A stretch of 64,000 bases of DNA. Source: Linepithema humile (taxonomy: Eukaryota > Arthropoda > Insecta > Hymenoptera > Formicidae). The stretch spans positions 9,982,001 to 10,046,000 of the forward strand of contig NC_090130.1 of NCBI RefSeq assembly GCF_040581485.1. Reading direction: 5' to 3'. Each line of letters starts with the position of its first letter. Position 1 is the stretch's first letter. Below are positions 35,849-45,755 of this stretch, in pieces. A program made the position numbers and the translations under genes. The notes beneath the pieces were generated by a model, which had not been told where the DNA came from, ran no database searches, and saw only the letters and a program-made list of their open reading frames with translations.

Positions 35849-38316
35849 ATCCATACATCGTCCAAAAAGATTATGTAAAAAACCACATCGATTCGAAACT
35901 ACTTCGAGCGAAGAAGGAGTGAAGGTTAAAAAAAAATCTAAGTATATTAATGAAGAAAAAGCAAAGAAAAAAGTTTCATCTACTTTACAAGATATCCATA
36001 ATGTTATGAATAATGAAAATGTGCCGTGTAATTCTAATTTCAATAAGGATTCAAACTGTACAAGGGTACGCATTATGTCTGATAAGACCTATCAAAATAC
36101 TCCATACACACTAACGTATAATCAAAAACATCGATTACCATATCACCCAATACCTCTTACTGGACAAAATGTTTCTAATAATACTGGACAAAATGCAACA
36201 GACAATTTTACAGAAAATGCACAGCAACAGACTATTAACAACTTTCAATCATTTAAAGCGAATAATGCAACAAGTATATCACCACAACAATCTGGCATTA
36301 ATGGAAACAGTTTTCATCATATAACTCAAGAATTAAACAGAAATTTAATGAAGAATAACATACAACATAAAGAAGTTTCGGAAAATATTACATCATCACC
36401 CATTTATCCACATAGTATTCCTTTGGAGAATGAGATGCAGTTGCTACACAATTTACAACCATGTTGTCAACCTGTATCAAATGTTGAAAATGCAAATTCA
36501 TTAGTGCAAGAATCATATCACATACAAGAATTGGGAAATACCGTATCAATTGAACCACTTCAAAAAGTTATACCATCACATCAAATACAATTGGAAAATA
36601 ATGCACCAATAGCAAGAGAAAAAAATGAAATATCGCAAGTAATTGAAATACTTCGCGACTTACAGCATAAAATGCAGTACGTATATATTTTCTTATTTTA
36701 ACTAAAATTGAAAATAGATAATAACTCTGTTTTGAATAATATATATTTACTTTCTCTCTAAAAGTTTTTAATAAATAGTTCATAAAAATTTTTAAACGTT
36801 ACAAGTTTGCTTCTGAGCAAAAATTTGTAAAATATATTTGAAAAAATATGACTAAATAAGTAATGAAATATTCTTTTTTTATTCTGAATGATTCTAAATA
36901 AAGGAATGCAAGAATAACTAACATATTTTGAACATTATTATCGTTTTGATATCATTGATTGGTTTCAGAATATATGCTTCTAATTATACTTTATTAATAT
37001 GTTTACTACGTTATATATATAATTTTTTTTTAAACATTTCTCAATTTGAAACTTCTTATAATCTATAATATTTTTGATTTTTGTTCTCAGAAAAACATAT
37101 ACTTGTTTCATTCAATCTATTTAAAAGTTTTGATGAATATGAAATATTAATCACATTAAAACAATTAGATGGACTATTACCGTTAAATATTTATCTTAGT
37201 ATTTTCACACACATTGTTTATTAATATTACTAATTATAATCAATTAATTTCAGAAGAACAAATGAACGATTGAATACAATAGAGCGAAAAATCGATTGCA
37301 ACGTTATTAATACAATTCCTACAAAGCCGCGAATTCTTCCATTTTCGACAATAGAAGCAATACAAATGTTTACAAAGGATAACGCCGTTTATGAAGAAGT
37401 TGTAAATATTAAATTAATTCATATTTAATATACACATATATATATAAGAAATTGCTTTATAGATGTATATTTCAATTTATATTATGTAATAATTTGTATA
37501 TCTTCAGAATTTGTTTTATACCTCGACAGTTTTGAATCGTTAATCTTGTTAGAATCAGTCTTAATTAATATTGTATTTATTTATTTTTAATGTTTATTTT
37601 CTAAATGACTATCATCGTATTCGAAAATAACTTTATTACAGATCGAAACGTTTGCGGAATTATTCTTTTACACATATACATAATTCAGAATATTAAATAG
37701 CATGTAACTAACTTATCTCTTTATTGATTAACCTTTTTTACTTTTATTGCAATAATTTGTATGTTTATAGGTACAGTACTTTAAATTTTTAAACTGCATA
37801 ACATTAAAAGATAGCGTGCATCAATGTATAAAAGAAGCTTTAACGATGCAAGTAGCCGGACAAATGACATGGTGGGGAATTAATGATATTAAATTCCCAT
37901 TCTATAATACAATTTTATGTCAAGCGATTTACCGTATGTATATTTGTGTATATTTGTTAGTCCACTGTGTGTACAATATTGATTATAATATTGATTATTT
38001 TTCAGAAGCCGTAGCGTCAAATAGGTATTATCCTAAACCAACCAGAGAAGAATTCCAAAAAAATATCGTCGCATCCTTGAAAATTGCCAAACAACGATTC
38101 CGGAATGCCAGAGGTAGACATCCAGGTGTACAAGGAAATCGGAGAAATTTGCAGGCAACTGCAGATGCATTATATAATGATGATAACGACGGGGATAATA
38201 GAAATTCAGAAAATGATGATAACGACGGGGATAATAGAAATTCAGAAAATGAACATAACGTTACAGACGTAGAAAATGACAGCAATGAAAATGAGCACTC
38301 ATCAAATGATTCATAA
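35849..38316 (+). CDS. Second transposon protein with DUF4806-like C-terminus
   Basis: Four exons whose phases fit: 35849-36676, 37254-37401, 37771-37933 and 38006-38316 (TAA). The upstream exon with the start codon was not found. Exon 1 starts RPKRLCKKPHRFETTSSEEG and is a Lys-rich then Asn/Gln-rich low-complexity region ending in a coiled coil that runs into exon 2 (RTNERLNTIERKID). Exons 2-4 form the DUF4806-like part: ILPFSTIEAIQMF, LNCITLKDSVHQCIKEAL, MTWWGINDIKFPFYNTILCQ, AVASNRYYPKPTREEF. The end is acidic with a duplicated DDNDGDNRNSEN. It lies downstream of the transposase on the same strand. By position it is comparable to the TnpA-type DNA-binding partner of plant CACTA elements; that role is inferred. 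Confidence 0.7.
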
Positions 38317-39084
38317 AGTTATCTTTATCTTAAAGTTATCTTTTCGGTTTCTTTTATGTTGTTAACGTGCATTCTTATTTTCGGTTTCTTTTATGTTGTT
38401 AACGTGCATTCTTATTTTCATAAATATATTTTATATAAAAAATGCGTAGATACAAATATTCATTTATATAGTGTTGGATTGGCCAATAAGTGTGTTATTT
38501 TTTTTGTAAAGTGTTTGGAAAGTCTAATTTAATTTTGTAAGGACACTTATTATTTAATTGGGTAGCAATAAAATATATAATAGCTATAAAAATTTTATTT
38601 TCCCAGAATATGGGCAATCATTAATAAAGAAAATTCTAAAAGAATGTTGAAAAGATACTTTTTAAATAAACTTTTGAATCCAATTATATAATTATGGTTA
38701 ATTATTGTGAAGCATGACCTTGATAGCCTACCAAAATCTTACCAGGATATTGATTGTGTCATGCAACATAATAAAAATTACAAAAATGAGCAAATTTATG
38801 CATCTGTATGCAATGAATGCATCTGTAATTTAGGAGTCGATTTTGTATTCTGTATTCATGCAATGTAGTAAAAATTACAAAAAGTAAGCAATTTTATTAC
38901 TTATTAAACAATAAGATTATATACTTTTTAGTAAATTTTCTTTTTAGTAATTTTTTTTATTTCTGTAATTTTCACTACATTTCATGATACAGAATTGACT
39001 CTCAAATCACAGATACATTAATAAATTTGCTCATTTTAGTAATTTTCACTATATATATTGCATGATACACAATCAATGTCTCAG
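38317..39084. other. 3' non-coding part of the 11.9-kb transposon
   Basis: Starts with two tandem copies of a 43-bp unit (TTTCGGTTTCTTTTATG). An inverted pair lies at about 38750-39075 (GAGTCGATTTTGTATTCTG and its inverse). No gene. Confidence 0.55.
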
Positions 39085-39390
39085 ATGAGTCTTTTTTTAA
39101 CGGCAACGGTTTCCTTCAAATTATCGTCAGATTATTAGCAACTAATGGAATTAAGATTTTAGGTGGAAACTATTTCCGTCATGTTGCCATATGATTTCCA
39201 ACAATCTATTATATGACTGATTCGTAAGAAGGCAACTGTTGCCATCAAGTTGCTTGTAACTGTTCCTAGCAATAAAAATCGACAATCCAATAGACAAAAT
39301 CGGAAGCCGCTTTCCTCAATATTGAAGGCAACTTTAATAAAGCAATTTCAAGCAAATTAATAGCAACTTGCGGGCAACTTGCTATCTGGG
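39085..39390. promoter_or_regulatory. Subterminal GCAACT/GTTGCC repeat region
   Basis: At least eight GCAAC/GTTGC cores in both orientations occur within 300 bp of the right terminus (for example GGCAACTGTTGCCATC, AGCAACTTGCGGGCAACTTG). Arrays of this kind are transposase or TnpA binding sites in CACTA elements. Confidence 0.6.
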
Positions 39391-40176
39391 GTGCTTATAA
39401 TGTACTCGGATGCGTCGACTTCTGAGCTCATTTTGATTTCATCATAAAGAGTTTTTTATGCATATAACCTAGTAAACGAGAAATTATTGAAAGTTCAGAA
39501 ATAGAATTGAAAATTACTGAGAAGAATTTATTTACGATGATGCTGAATTTTATTTAATTTTTCTCAATAATTTCTCGTTTACTGGGAACAAATATACCTC
39601 AAAAAATTACATGTAACAAATTGCGTCAGAAATCGTTGTACCAGGAACAATTTCACACACTGCGTGTTTTTTATGCACTGCGAACTGCGAGACTTGGAAA
39701 GTACTTTGTGGGTAAATATAAATAACAAAGAGAATAATCGACGAAGAATATATGGATGACCAACAAGAATCCAGCCGAGTCAGGTTGGGTGATGCGTGTT
39801 TTTTGTTTTCACGCATCATATTATATGATGTCAAAATGAGCTGATTATGAAGAACTATTTTGTGTTAGAAATAAAAGTTCATAGTGATCTCTTTTTGATT
39901 TACTGTTAAAGAACTCAGAAAAGAGCACTTTTAGACAATTTTTTGTAATTATTTTAGCAGATCATAAAGAATTCAAAAAAGAGAATACTTTTTGAACTCT
40001 TTCTGGAGATCCTGCTGTCTCGGCGGCTATTTATAACATGAATATAAATTTGTAATAAGACAAATATAAAAAAGATAACATATACTCGCCAAATAACACA
40101 AACACATTCTATAAACATTTTATACAATGCATGTGTTATTTGGCATTCTAAACGTCATCTATGTACATCTTCAGTA
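39391..40176. repeat. Segmental duplication copy 1, right part
   Basis: Continues the match to copy 2 (54160-54946). It contains a small inverted element at 39468-39586 and unassigned AT-rich sequence. No gene. Confidence 0.9.
39468..39586. mobile_element. 119-bp MITE with CCCAGTAAACGAG ends
   Basis: Left end CCTAGTAAACGAGAAATTAT; right end is the complement of CCCAGTAAACGAGAAATTAT. Present in both duplication copies (counterpart about 54236-54353). Confidence 0.75.
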
Positions 40177-41051
40177 CCCAGTGAGCATTATTAAGAGGAA
40201 GAGCTCTTTAAGAGGACTTTTTGAAGACCTCATTAACATCTCTTAAAAATGATATCAATAAGTTATCTTTTTATAAGACGTCTTTCAAAAAAGCCCTTTA
40301 TGATGTCCACTTATAGATGTCTCTAGTAAGTGAGCTCTTGAACCGATAACAACCGGTAGTTCGATACGGTCGTCAAGGATAATAAACAATAATAAACGCT
40401 CGCGTTGTGCGCGCCAAGTGACATAGCCCAAGTAAAACGTAAAATAACCTAAACTTGGAGGAATTGTTATTTAGGAACACCTAATAAAACCAATCAACAA
40501 AAGATTGAAAAAAATATCACAAGAAAAGAAGAATCTCATAATGAATTATGTTGTAGTAAGTGTATAAAAATAAATTTTTAATAATTTATATTTCAATAAA
40601 TATGATTTAACTATAGTTATATATAAGGTAAAGTAATAATTATTGGTTTTTCGAATATCTTCTATATCATGTAATTTCTGTTAAACAAATTTTTCTCCTA
40701 CTCTAATACTTCCGAAAATATCCAAGGTGGCAATAGTTATTGCCTCTTCCTATATATTAATTAATTATATACATATGTACACACACACACACACACACAT
40801 ATTGTTTTTCTTAAATAGGAGCTTGTCAGAATGACATTAAAAAAATTACACGATTATTGGTTACAATCTAATAATTATTGTTAGATATACATCCACATTC
40901 TTCACAAGAGAACACAATAAATTTGAATTTACCGATTGGAACGTCTGAGGTACTAGAAGAATTTAATAAATTGATAACACAAGACTCCGTATCTTTATCA
41001 CAATATGTAAATACTCTTTGTCAATTAAATTAAAAAAATAAAAATACATCT
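40177..41051 (+). mobile_element. Left end of a second CCCAG-type transposon
   Basis: Begins CCCAGTGAGCATTATTAAG exactly where the match to copy 2 stops (copy 2 reads TCAGTACATTTG at 54941). It then carries AAGAGGA/GAGCTC-type subterminal repeats and a DUF4806-like gene head. Its right part is interrupted by the Gypsy array, and no right terminus is visible. Confidence 0.6.
40542..41005 (+). pseudogene. DUF4806-like gene head, cut by retrotransposon
   Basis: A possible first exon ATG 40542 (MNYVV) is followed by GTAAGTG. A later exon from about 40885 reads IHPHSSQENTINLNLPIGTS and EVLEEFNKLITQDSVSLSQY before a donor-like GTAAAT at 41006. The stretch LPIGTSEVLEEF corresponds to the start of the DUF4806-like domain in the two related genes of this window (LPFSTIEAIQMF and TTFEKLTFF). 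The next exons are not seen; the Gypsy array begins 46 bp further on. Intermediate exons were not identified. The assignment rests on a short match. Confidence 0.45.
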
Positions 41052-41312
41052 TGTCGTATCCCCGCAGAGGAAAAAGGTTCGATGAGTAATTTATCTGCCA
41101 CGCACTGATTAAGTCTTCGCAATCGATTTTATTCACTACCCTTCGTATACATGTATTCCTTACGCCGTCCGGAGAGGAAGAGAGCGCGGATCTGCCGATA
41201 CGCGTGTATATCTCGCACGTTATCACCCCAGCGCCATCCTACCTGCTCTCCTGTCCTAATCGCGCTATCATGCTTACGCGCCTAATTCAAAAGGACGTGT
41301 AACTATGTAACA
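41052..41312 (-). repeat. LTR a (3' LTR of copy 1)
   Basis: 261 bp, TG..CA ends on both strands, same sequence as LTRs b and c as far as can be read. Confidence 0.95.
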
Positions 41313-41358
41313 CTCTTCCCTCTCTTGAGAGAAAAAAAAATCTATATATATATGTGTA

Positions 41359-44300
41359 TTAATGACTCTGTTTTTCAAATGAAATCGGTTCCCCATAACG
41401 TGTTGGAACTTTCTTTTCTCGCACTGATCTCCGTGGTGTATTATCCACCTTTGTTTTCACTGGGGTTTCTTTTACAATTCTCGCATTCTTGTCTACATTT
41501 ACATTCCTCGAAATGATACAAGGTGTTTGACTTACATTTGGGGGTTCGTAGTCAAACATCTCATCGTTCGCGTTATACGTGTCTCTAATTGGGCACTCGC
41601 CTATTCTTTGGATTTGATCAATGTGTCTCTTCCAACATTTACCATTATCTAAGCGAATAATATAATGTACACGACCAAGTCTTCGTTGTACACAACCAAA
41701 AACCCATTTTTGTTTCCCGTAATAATTCCGACATTCTACTCGTTCGCCGATATGCACTTCGCGAATCTTATCGTACGGCTTAGTCTCGCTATCCTTGCTT
41801 ATATCAATTTGCGTTGGCAACAATAAATCTAATCGTGTACGCAATTTACGCTTTAACATTTTCTCTGCTGGTGATTCACCCAACGACACATGAGGCAGAT
41901 TTCTGTAATGTAATAGAATTTGGTACAAAGCTATCTGTAAATCTTCCGTACTTACTAAAACACTATTGAATTTTTTTCTTAACATCTGTTTGAAGGTTTG
42001 GACAAATCTCTCCGCTTGCCCATTTGTCGCTGGGTGAAATGGCGCCGTAGTTTTATGTATCACACCATTACATTTGAGAAAGTTTTTGAATTCACTCGAT
42101 ACAAAATGTCGACCGTTGTCTGACACTACCACCTCAGGTATGCCAAACGTTGAAAAAATTTGTCTACAGCATTTAATCGTTGTACTACTTGTAATATTCT
42201 TCGTAATGAGTACCTCTGGCCACTTTGAAAAAGCGTCCACCAACACAAAAAAGTAATGTCCCATAAAGGGGCCTGCGTAATCAATATGTACTCTTTGGAA
42301 CGCTCTGTCTGTTGGCTTCCACGTAAGTGTTTGTGTTTTTGGCGGATCGTTTCGAATTAAATTACAATTTTCGCAGTTCCTAGCTAAATTTTCTAAATCG
42401 TTGTCGATACCCGGCCACCAACAATATCTCCTAGCCATTTCCTTCATTTTAATAATGCCGAAATGCTCCTCATGCAACTCTTGCAAAACTTTCTTTCGTA
42501 ATTTCCGCGGCACTAGGACTCTACCGTCCCGTAAAATCGCGCCACGTTGACAACTAAATTCAGCAAGCGGAACATTGAATCTTTCCCTCGGCTTTATCTC
42601 TTTGCCTGATTGTAACGCACGCGCTAAATTTTGTAATTCTGTATCTTTTTCGGTTTCCGCGGCTAACTCTGTAAATGTGACTGGAAGGGATTCTATTAAT
42701 TTAATTTCGTATTCATCTACTACATCGTATTCGAAATCGTCCTCTGACTGAATTGGTAATCGCGACAATCCATCTGCATTGCTATGTAATTTCGTATTTT
42801 TATACTTGATATCGTAATTGAAAGCTTGTAAGAAAATTTTGTAATGTTGCATGCGCATCGCGCTATGTACCGGCAACGTCTTGTTTGCTGCTAATATTTG
42901 TGTAAGTGGACGGTGGTCTGTATAGAGTGTAAAACGATTTCCGTATAGAAACTGATAAAACTTTTTTATCGCAAAAATAATCGCATACGCCTCCTTATCA
43001 ATCTGTGCATACTTCTGCTGTGTTCGGGACAAGGATTGCGAAGCATACTGGATTACTCGCTCTGATCCATCTGGATACTTTTGCGAAAGGACCGCTCCTA
43101 CGCCGTACATGCTTGCATCACAAGCCACGATCGTTGGATGTTTTGGATTGTAATGAGCCAAAACTTTATTACTCGTAAACTCTCTTTTCGCCGCTAAGAA
43201 AGCCGCTTCGCACTCCTGTGTCCATTTGAAAATCACAGCTTTTCCGCTTTCTTTTTGTAACAACGTATGTAATGGCGTAAGTATTTTACTTAAATTTTGA
43301 ATGAACCGTCCGTAATAATTAATTAATCCTAAAAACGCACGTAATTCAGAAATGTTTTTCGGGCGTGGCATTTTTTCAATGGCCTCCATTTTTCTTTTCT
43401 CTTTATGAATACCGTTTTTATCAATGTAATAGCCGCAATAATGTATACCTTCTTTCAAAAATTCGCTTTTCTCTTTATTAATTTGTATATTAGATTTCGC
43501 TAAACGTGTTAGTACTTCCCTAAGTCGTTCCAGATGCACTTGGTCGTTCGGACCTGTAATTTTGATATCGTCTAAGAAAACAGAAACGCCTGGGATACCT
43601 TTTAGTACAGTTTCTATTTCTCTCTGCCAGATTGCTGGCGCCGACGCGATCCCGTATAATAGACGTGTACATTTGTATAATCCCCGGTGTGTATTGAGGG
43701 TTAATAACTCTCTATCCGCGGGATGAATTTCCATTTGTAAATAGGCCTGCTTAAGATCTATCTTTGAAAACTTTTGACCTCCTGATAAGGTACTAAAAAG
43801 TTCGTCCACTGTAGGTAATGGATATTCGTCTACTAGTAATTGTTTGTTTACTGTTACGCTAAAATCTCCGCAGAGCCTTACCGAATTATCTTTCTTTAAA
43901 ACGGGCACGACCGGCGTCGCCCATTCTGCCGCGCTCGTTTCTTGTAAGATTCCTTCTTTTACGAGTCTGTCTATCTCCCGATCTACTAACGGTATTATTT
44001 TGAATGGTACTTTCCTTGCTTTTAGAAAAACTGGTTTCGCGTTCTCTTTTAGAATAAGCCGCGCTTGTATTTGCTTGATTTTTGTACTTGAAGGATCCAA
44101 ATCATTTTCGTAATCGCGTAAAATTTTATGTAATTCAATTTCTGTATTTGAGTTTAACGTAAAAACTGTACTGGTCAATTGTACGCCTAACTGACGAATC
44201 CACTCCCGCCCCATGAGTGGTTCTCTATCCATGACTGTAATGTACATATTTAATGACTTAGTAATCCCTTTGTAACGTACTTGTACTTTTACGTAACCGA

Positions 44301-45366
44301 TAACCGTAATTGTTGTTTTGCAAAATGTAAATAATTTTAAATCTGTATTCTCTATTTGTGCATCTGGAAACCAACGCTTAAGAAAATATTTACTAACAAT
44401 TGTAACAGCCGCTCCGCTGTCTATTTCGAAACGCACATCTTTCCCGTTAATCTCGACGGAAACAAAATACCTATCTCTATGCTTGATATGTTCCGTATTC
44501 ATCCATAAAATGTCGCTTAACTGATGCGCCGTTGCTTTATTCCTTCTCATGCATACCTTTGCTAAATGACCTTTAATGCCGCAGTTTGAACATACGATTT
44601 CTCTATTCAATGTACATTTTGAAGCTAAATGCTTACCTCCGCATCTATAACATGTAACGTTATTTGTACCGTCTGTATTGTTATGGTTTGGAACGTCCTG
44701 TATGGCACGCTTTGTTTTCTGGTATGCCGCTGGTCTATTTACTGCCGGCTTCTTATGCTGTGACCGTTTGTCCTTCTTCCCTCTTGCCGCTTCTTTCTGG
44801 CCCACGTAGTCCACGGATGATACCCCCGCTGCCTGAATTTGGTTTACGTCTTTCTCTGTCAATTCCATTGAAAGAGCAATTTCGACTGCCTTATCGAAGG
44901 TCAAATCCTTTGTTTCCAATAGCCTCGCTTGGGTACGTCGGCTTGTAAGCCCGAAAACGAATTGATTCCGTAGCGCCGTTTTTAAATAGTTTCCAAAATT
45001 ACAGTTTATGCTCATCTTATGTAAAGCCGCCACGTACTGGTGTATGCTCTCCCCGTCGGACTGCTTCCTCTGGTGGAAACGATAATTTTCCGCTATTTCA
45101 AGCGGTGCAGGGGCGTAGAAATCCTCCAAATGTAATGCAACTGTATTGTACGTCTGCGTGTACGGGTCGAGAGGTGCTAACTTGTCGCACAGTATATCGA
45201 AAGATTTACTTCCGATGAAATGTAGTAGGTACGCCACTTTCTGCGGTTCAGGAATTTTGAACACTGTAACGGCACCCTCGAAACGTTTTAGCCAACGCTT
45301 CCAATTTGTAACGGCAGGATCGAAAGCTTCTATTGCGAAACTTCCATGTACGATTGCCTCAGCCAT
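41359..45366 (-). CDS. Gag-Pol polyprotein, Gypsy copy 1
   Basis: A single uninterrupted frame. ATG 45366 (MAEAIVHGSFAIEAFDP) is the likely start because the frame further upstream lies in the LTR and lacks an ATG. Domains, numbered from the frame's first codon at 45519: gag helical region (about 52-260); two CCHC knuckles from CYRCGGKHLASKC (C290); protease FEIDSGAA (D367); reverse transcriptase with FLDD (D650, D651); RNase H VACDAS (D801); integrase D1080, D1134, E1170 with 35 residues between the last two. A chromatin-reader is absent at the C-terminus. Gag and Pol are fused without frameshift, unlike the Gypsy element at 3734. All catalytic residues are in place. Confidence 0.95.
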   Translation of the reverse strand: MAEAIVHGSFAIEAFDPAVTNWKRWLKRFEGAVTVFKIPEPQKVAYLLHFIGSKSFDILCDKLAPLDPYTQTYNTVALHLEDFYAPAPLEIAENYRFHQRKQSDGESIHQYVAALHKMSINCNFGNYLKTALRNQFVFGLTSRRTQARLLETKDLTFDKAVEIALSMELTEKDVNQIQAAGVSSVDYVGQKEAARGKKDKRSQHKKPAVNRPAAYQKTKRAIQDVPNHNNTDGTNNVTCYRCGGKHLASKCTLNREIVCSNCGIKGHLAKVCMRRNKATAHQLSDILWMNTEHIKHRDRYFVSVEINGKDVRFEIDSGAAVTIVSKYFLKRWFPDAQIENTDLKLFTFCKTTITVIGYVKVQVRYKGITKSLNMYITVMDREPLMGREWIRQLGVQLTSTVFTLNSNTEIELHKILRDYENDLDPSSTKIKQIQARLILKENAKPVFLKARKVPFKIIPLVDREIDRLVKEGILQETSAAEWATPVVPVLKKDNSVRLCGDFSVTVNKQLLVDEYPLPTVDELFSTLSGGQKFSKIDLKQAYLQMEIHPADRELLTLNTHRGLYKCTRLLYGIASAPAIWQREIETVLKGIPGVSVFLDDIKITGPNDQVHLERLREVLTRLAKSNIQINKEKSEFLKEGIHYCGYYIDKNGIHKEKRKMEAIEKMPRPKNISELRAFLGLINYYGRFIQNLSKILTPLHTLLQKESGKAVIFKWTQECEAAFLAAKREFTSNKVLAHYNPKHPTIVACDASMYGVGAVLSQKYPDGSERVIQYASQSLSRTQQKYAQIDKEAYAIIFAIKKFYQFLYGNRFTLYTDHRPLTQILAANKTLPVHSAMRMQHYKIFLQAFNYDIKYKNTKLHSNADGLSRLPIQSEDDFEYDVVDEYEIKLIESLPVTFTELAAETEKDTELQNLARALQSGKEIKPRERFNVPLAEFSCQRGAILRDGRVLVPRKLRKKVLQELHEEHFGIIKMKEMARRYCWWPGIDNDLENLARNCENCNLIRNDPPKTQTLTWKPTDRAFQRVHIDYAGPFMGHYFFVLVDAFSKWPEVLITKNITSSTTIKCCRQIFSTFGIPEVVVSDNGRHFVSSEFKNFLKCNGVIHKTTAPFHPATNGQAERFVQTFKQMLRKKFNSVLVSTEDLQIALYQILLHYRNLPHVSLGESPAEKMLKRKLRTRLDLLLPTQIDISKDSETKPYDKIREVHIGERVECRNYYGKQKWVFGCVQRRLGRVHYIIRLDNGKCWKRHIDQIQRIGECPIRDTYNANDEMFDYEPPNVSQTPCIISRNVNVDKNARIVKETPVKTKVDNTPRRSVREKKVPTRYGEPISFEKQSH

Positions 45367-45448
45367 GGCAGAATCCGGAGTTCTTCTTTGCAAAAATTTG
45401 TACTTTTCTCTTAAACTTTTGTGCGGTATCCCATCCTCGTCGCCAAAC

Positions 45449-45709
45449 TGTCGTATCCCCGCAGAGGAAAAAGGTTCGATGAGTAATTTATCTGCCACGC
45501 ACTGATTAAGTCTTCGCAATCGATTTTATTCACTACCCTTCGTATACATGTATTCCTTACGCCGTCCGGAGAGGAAGAGAGCGCGGATCTGCCGATACGC
45601 GTGTATATCTCGCACGTTATCACCCCAGCGCCATCCTACCTGCTCTCCTGTCCTAATCGCGCTATCATGCTTACGCGCCTAATTCAAAAGGACGTGTAAC
45701 TATGTAACA
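45449..45709 (-). repeat. LTR b (shared middle LTR)
   Basis: Serves as 5' LTR of copy 1 and 3' LTR of copy 2, the arrangement left by LTR-LTR recombination. Confidence 0.95.
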
Positions 45710-45755
45710 CTCTTCCCTCTCTTGAGAGAAAAAAAAATCTATATATATATGTGTA

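Larger units (their letters stand above)
27481..39390 (+). mobile_element. 11.9-kb CACTA/Mirage-like DNA transposon
   Basis: Ends CCCAGATAGCAA and TTGCTATCTGGG, flanked by GT (27479-27480, 39391-39392). Copy 2 of the duplication has the unoccupied site (one GT at 54160-54161), which proves an insertion of 11,910 bp. It encodes a Tnp2-type transposase and a second spliced protein with a DUF4806-like domain, both on the plus strand. Repeated GCAACT and GTTGCC motifs crowd the right subterminal region. Nested guests are a foldback fragment (28271), a mariner (32335-33606) and a palindrome (34811-35692). The class is inferred from transposase type and the 2-bp duplication. Confidence 0.88.

Noticed and set aside
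45366..45519. Gag start 51 codons further upstream, inside the LTR
   Set aside because: No ATG there and the segment is LTR and primer-binding site; ATG 45366 is the plausible start.
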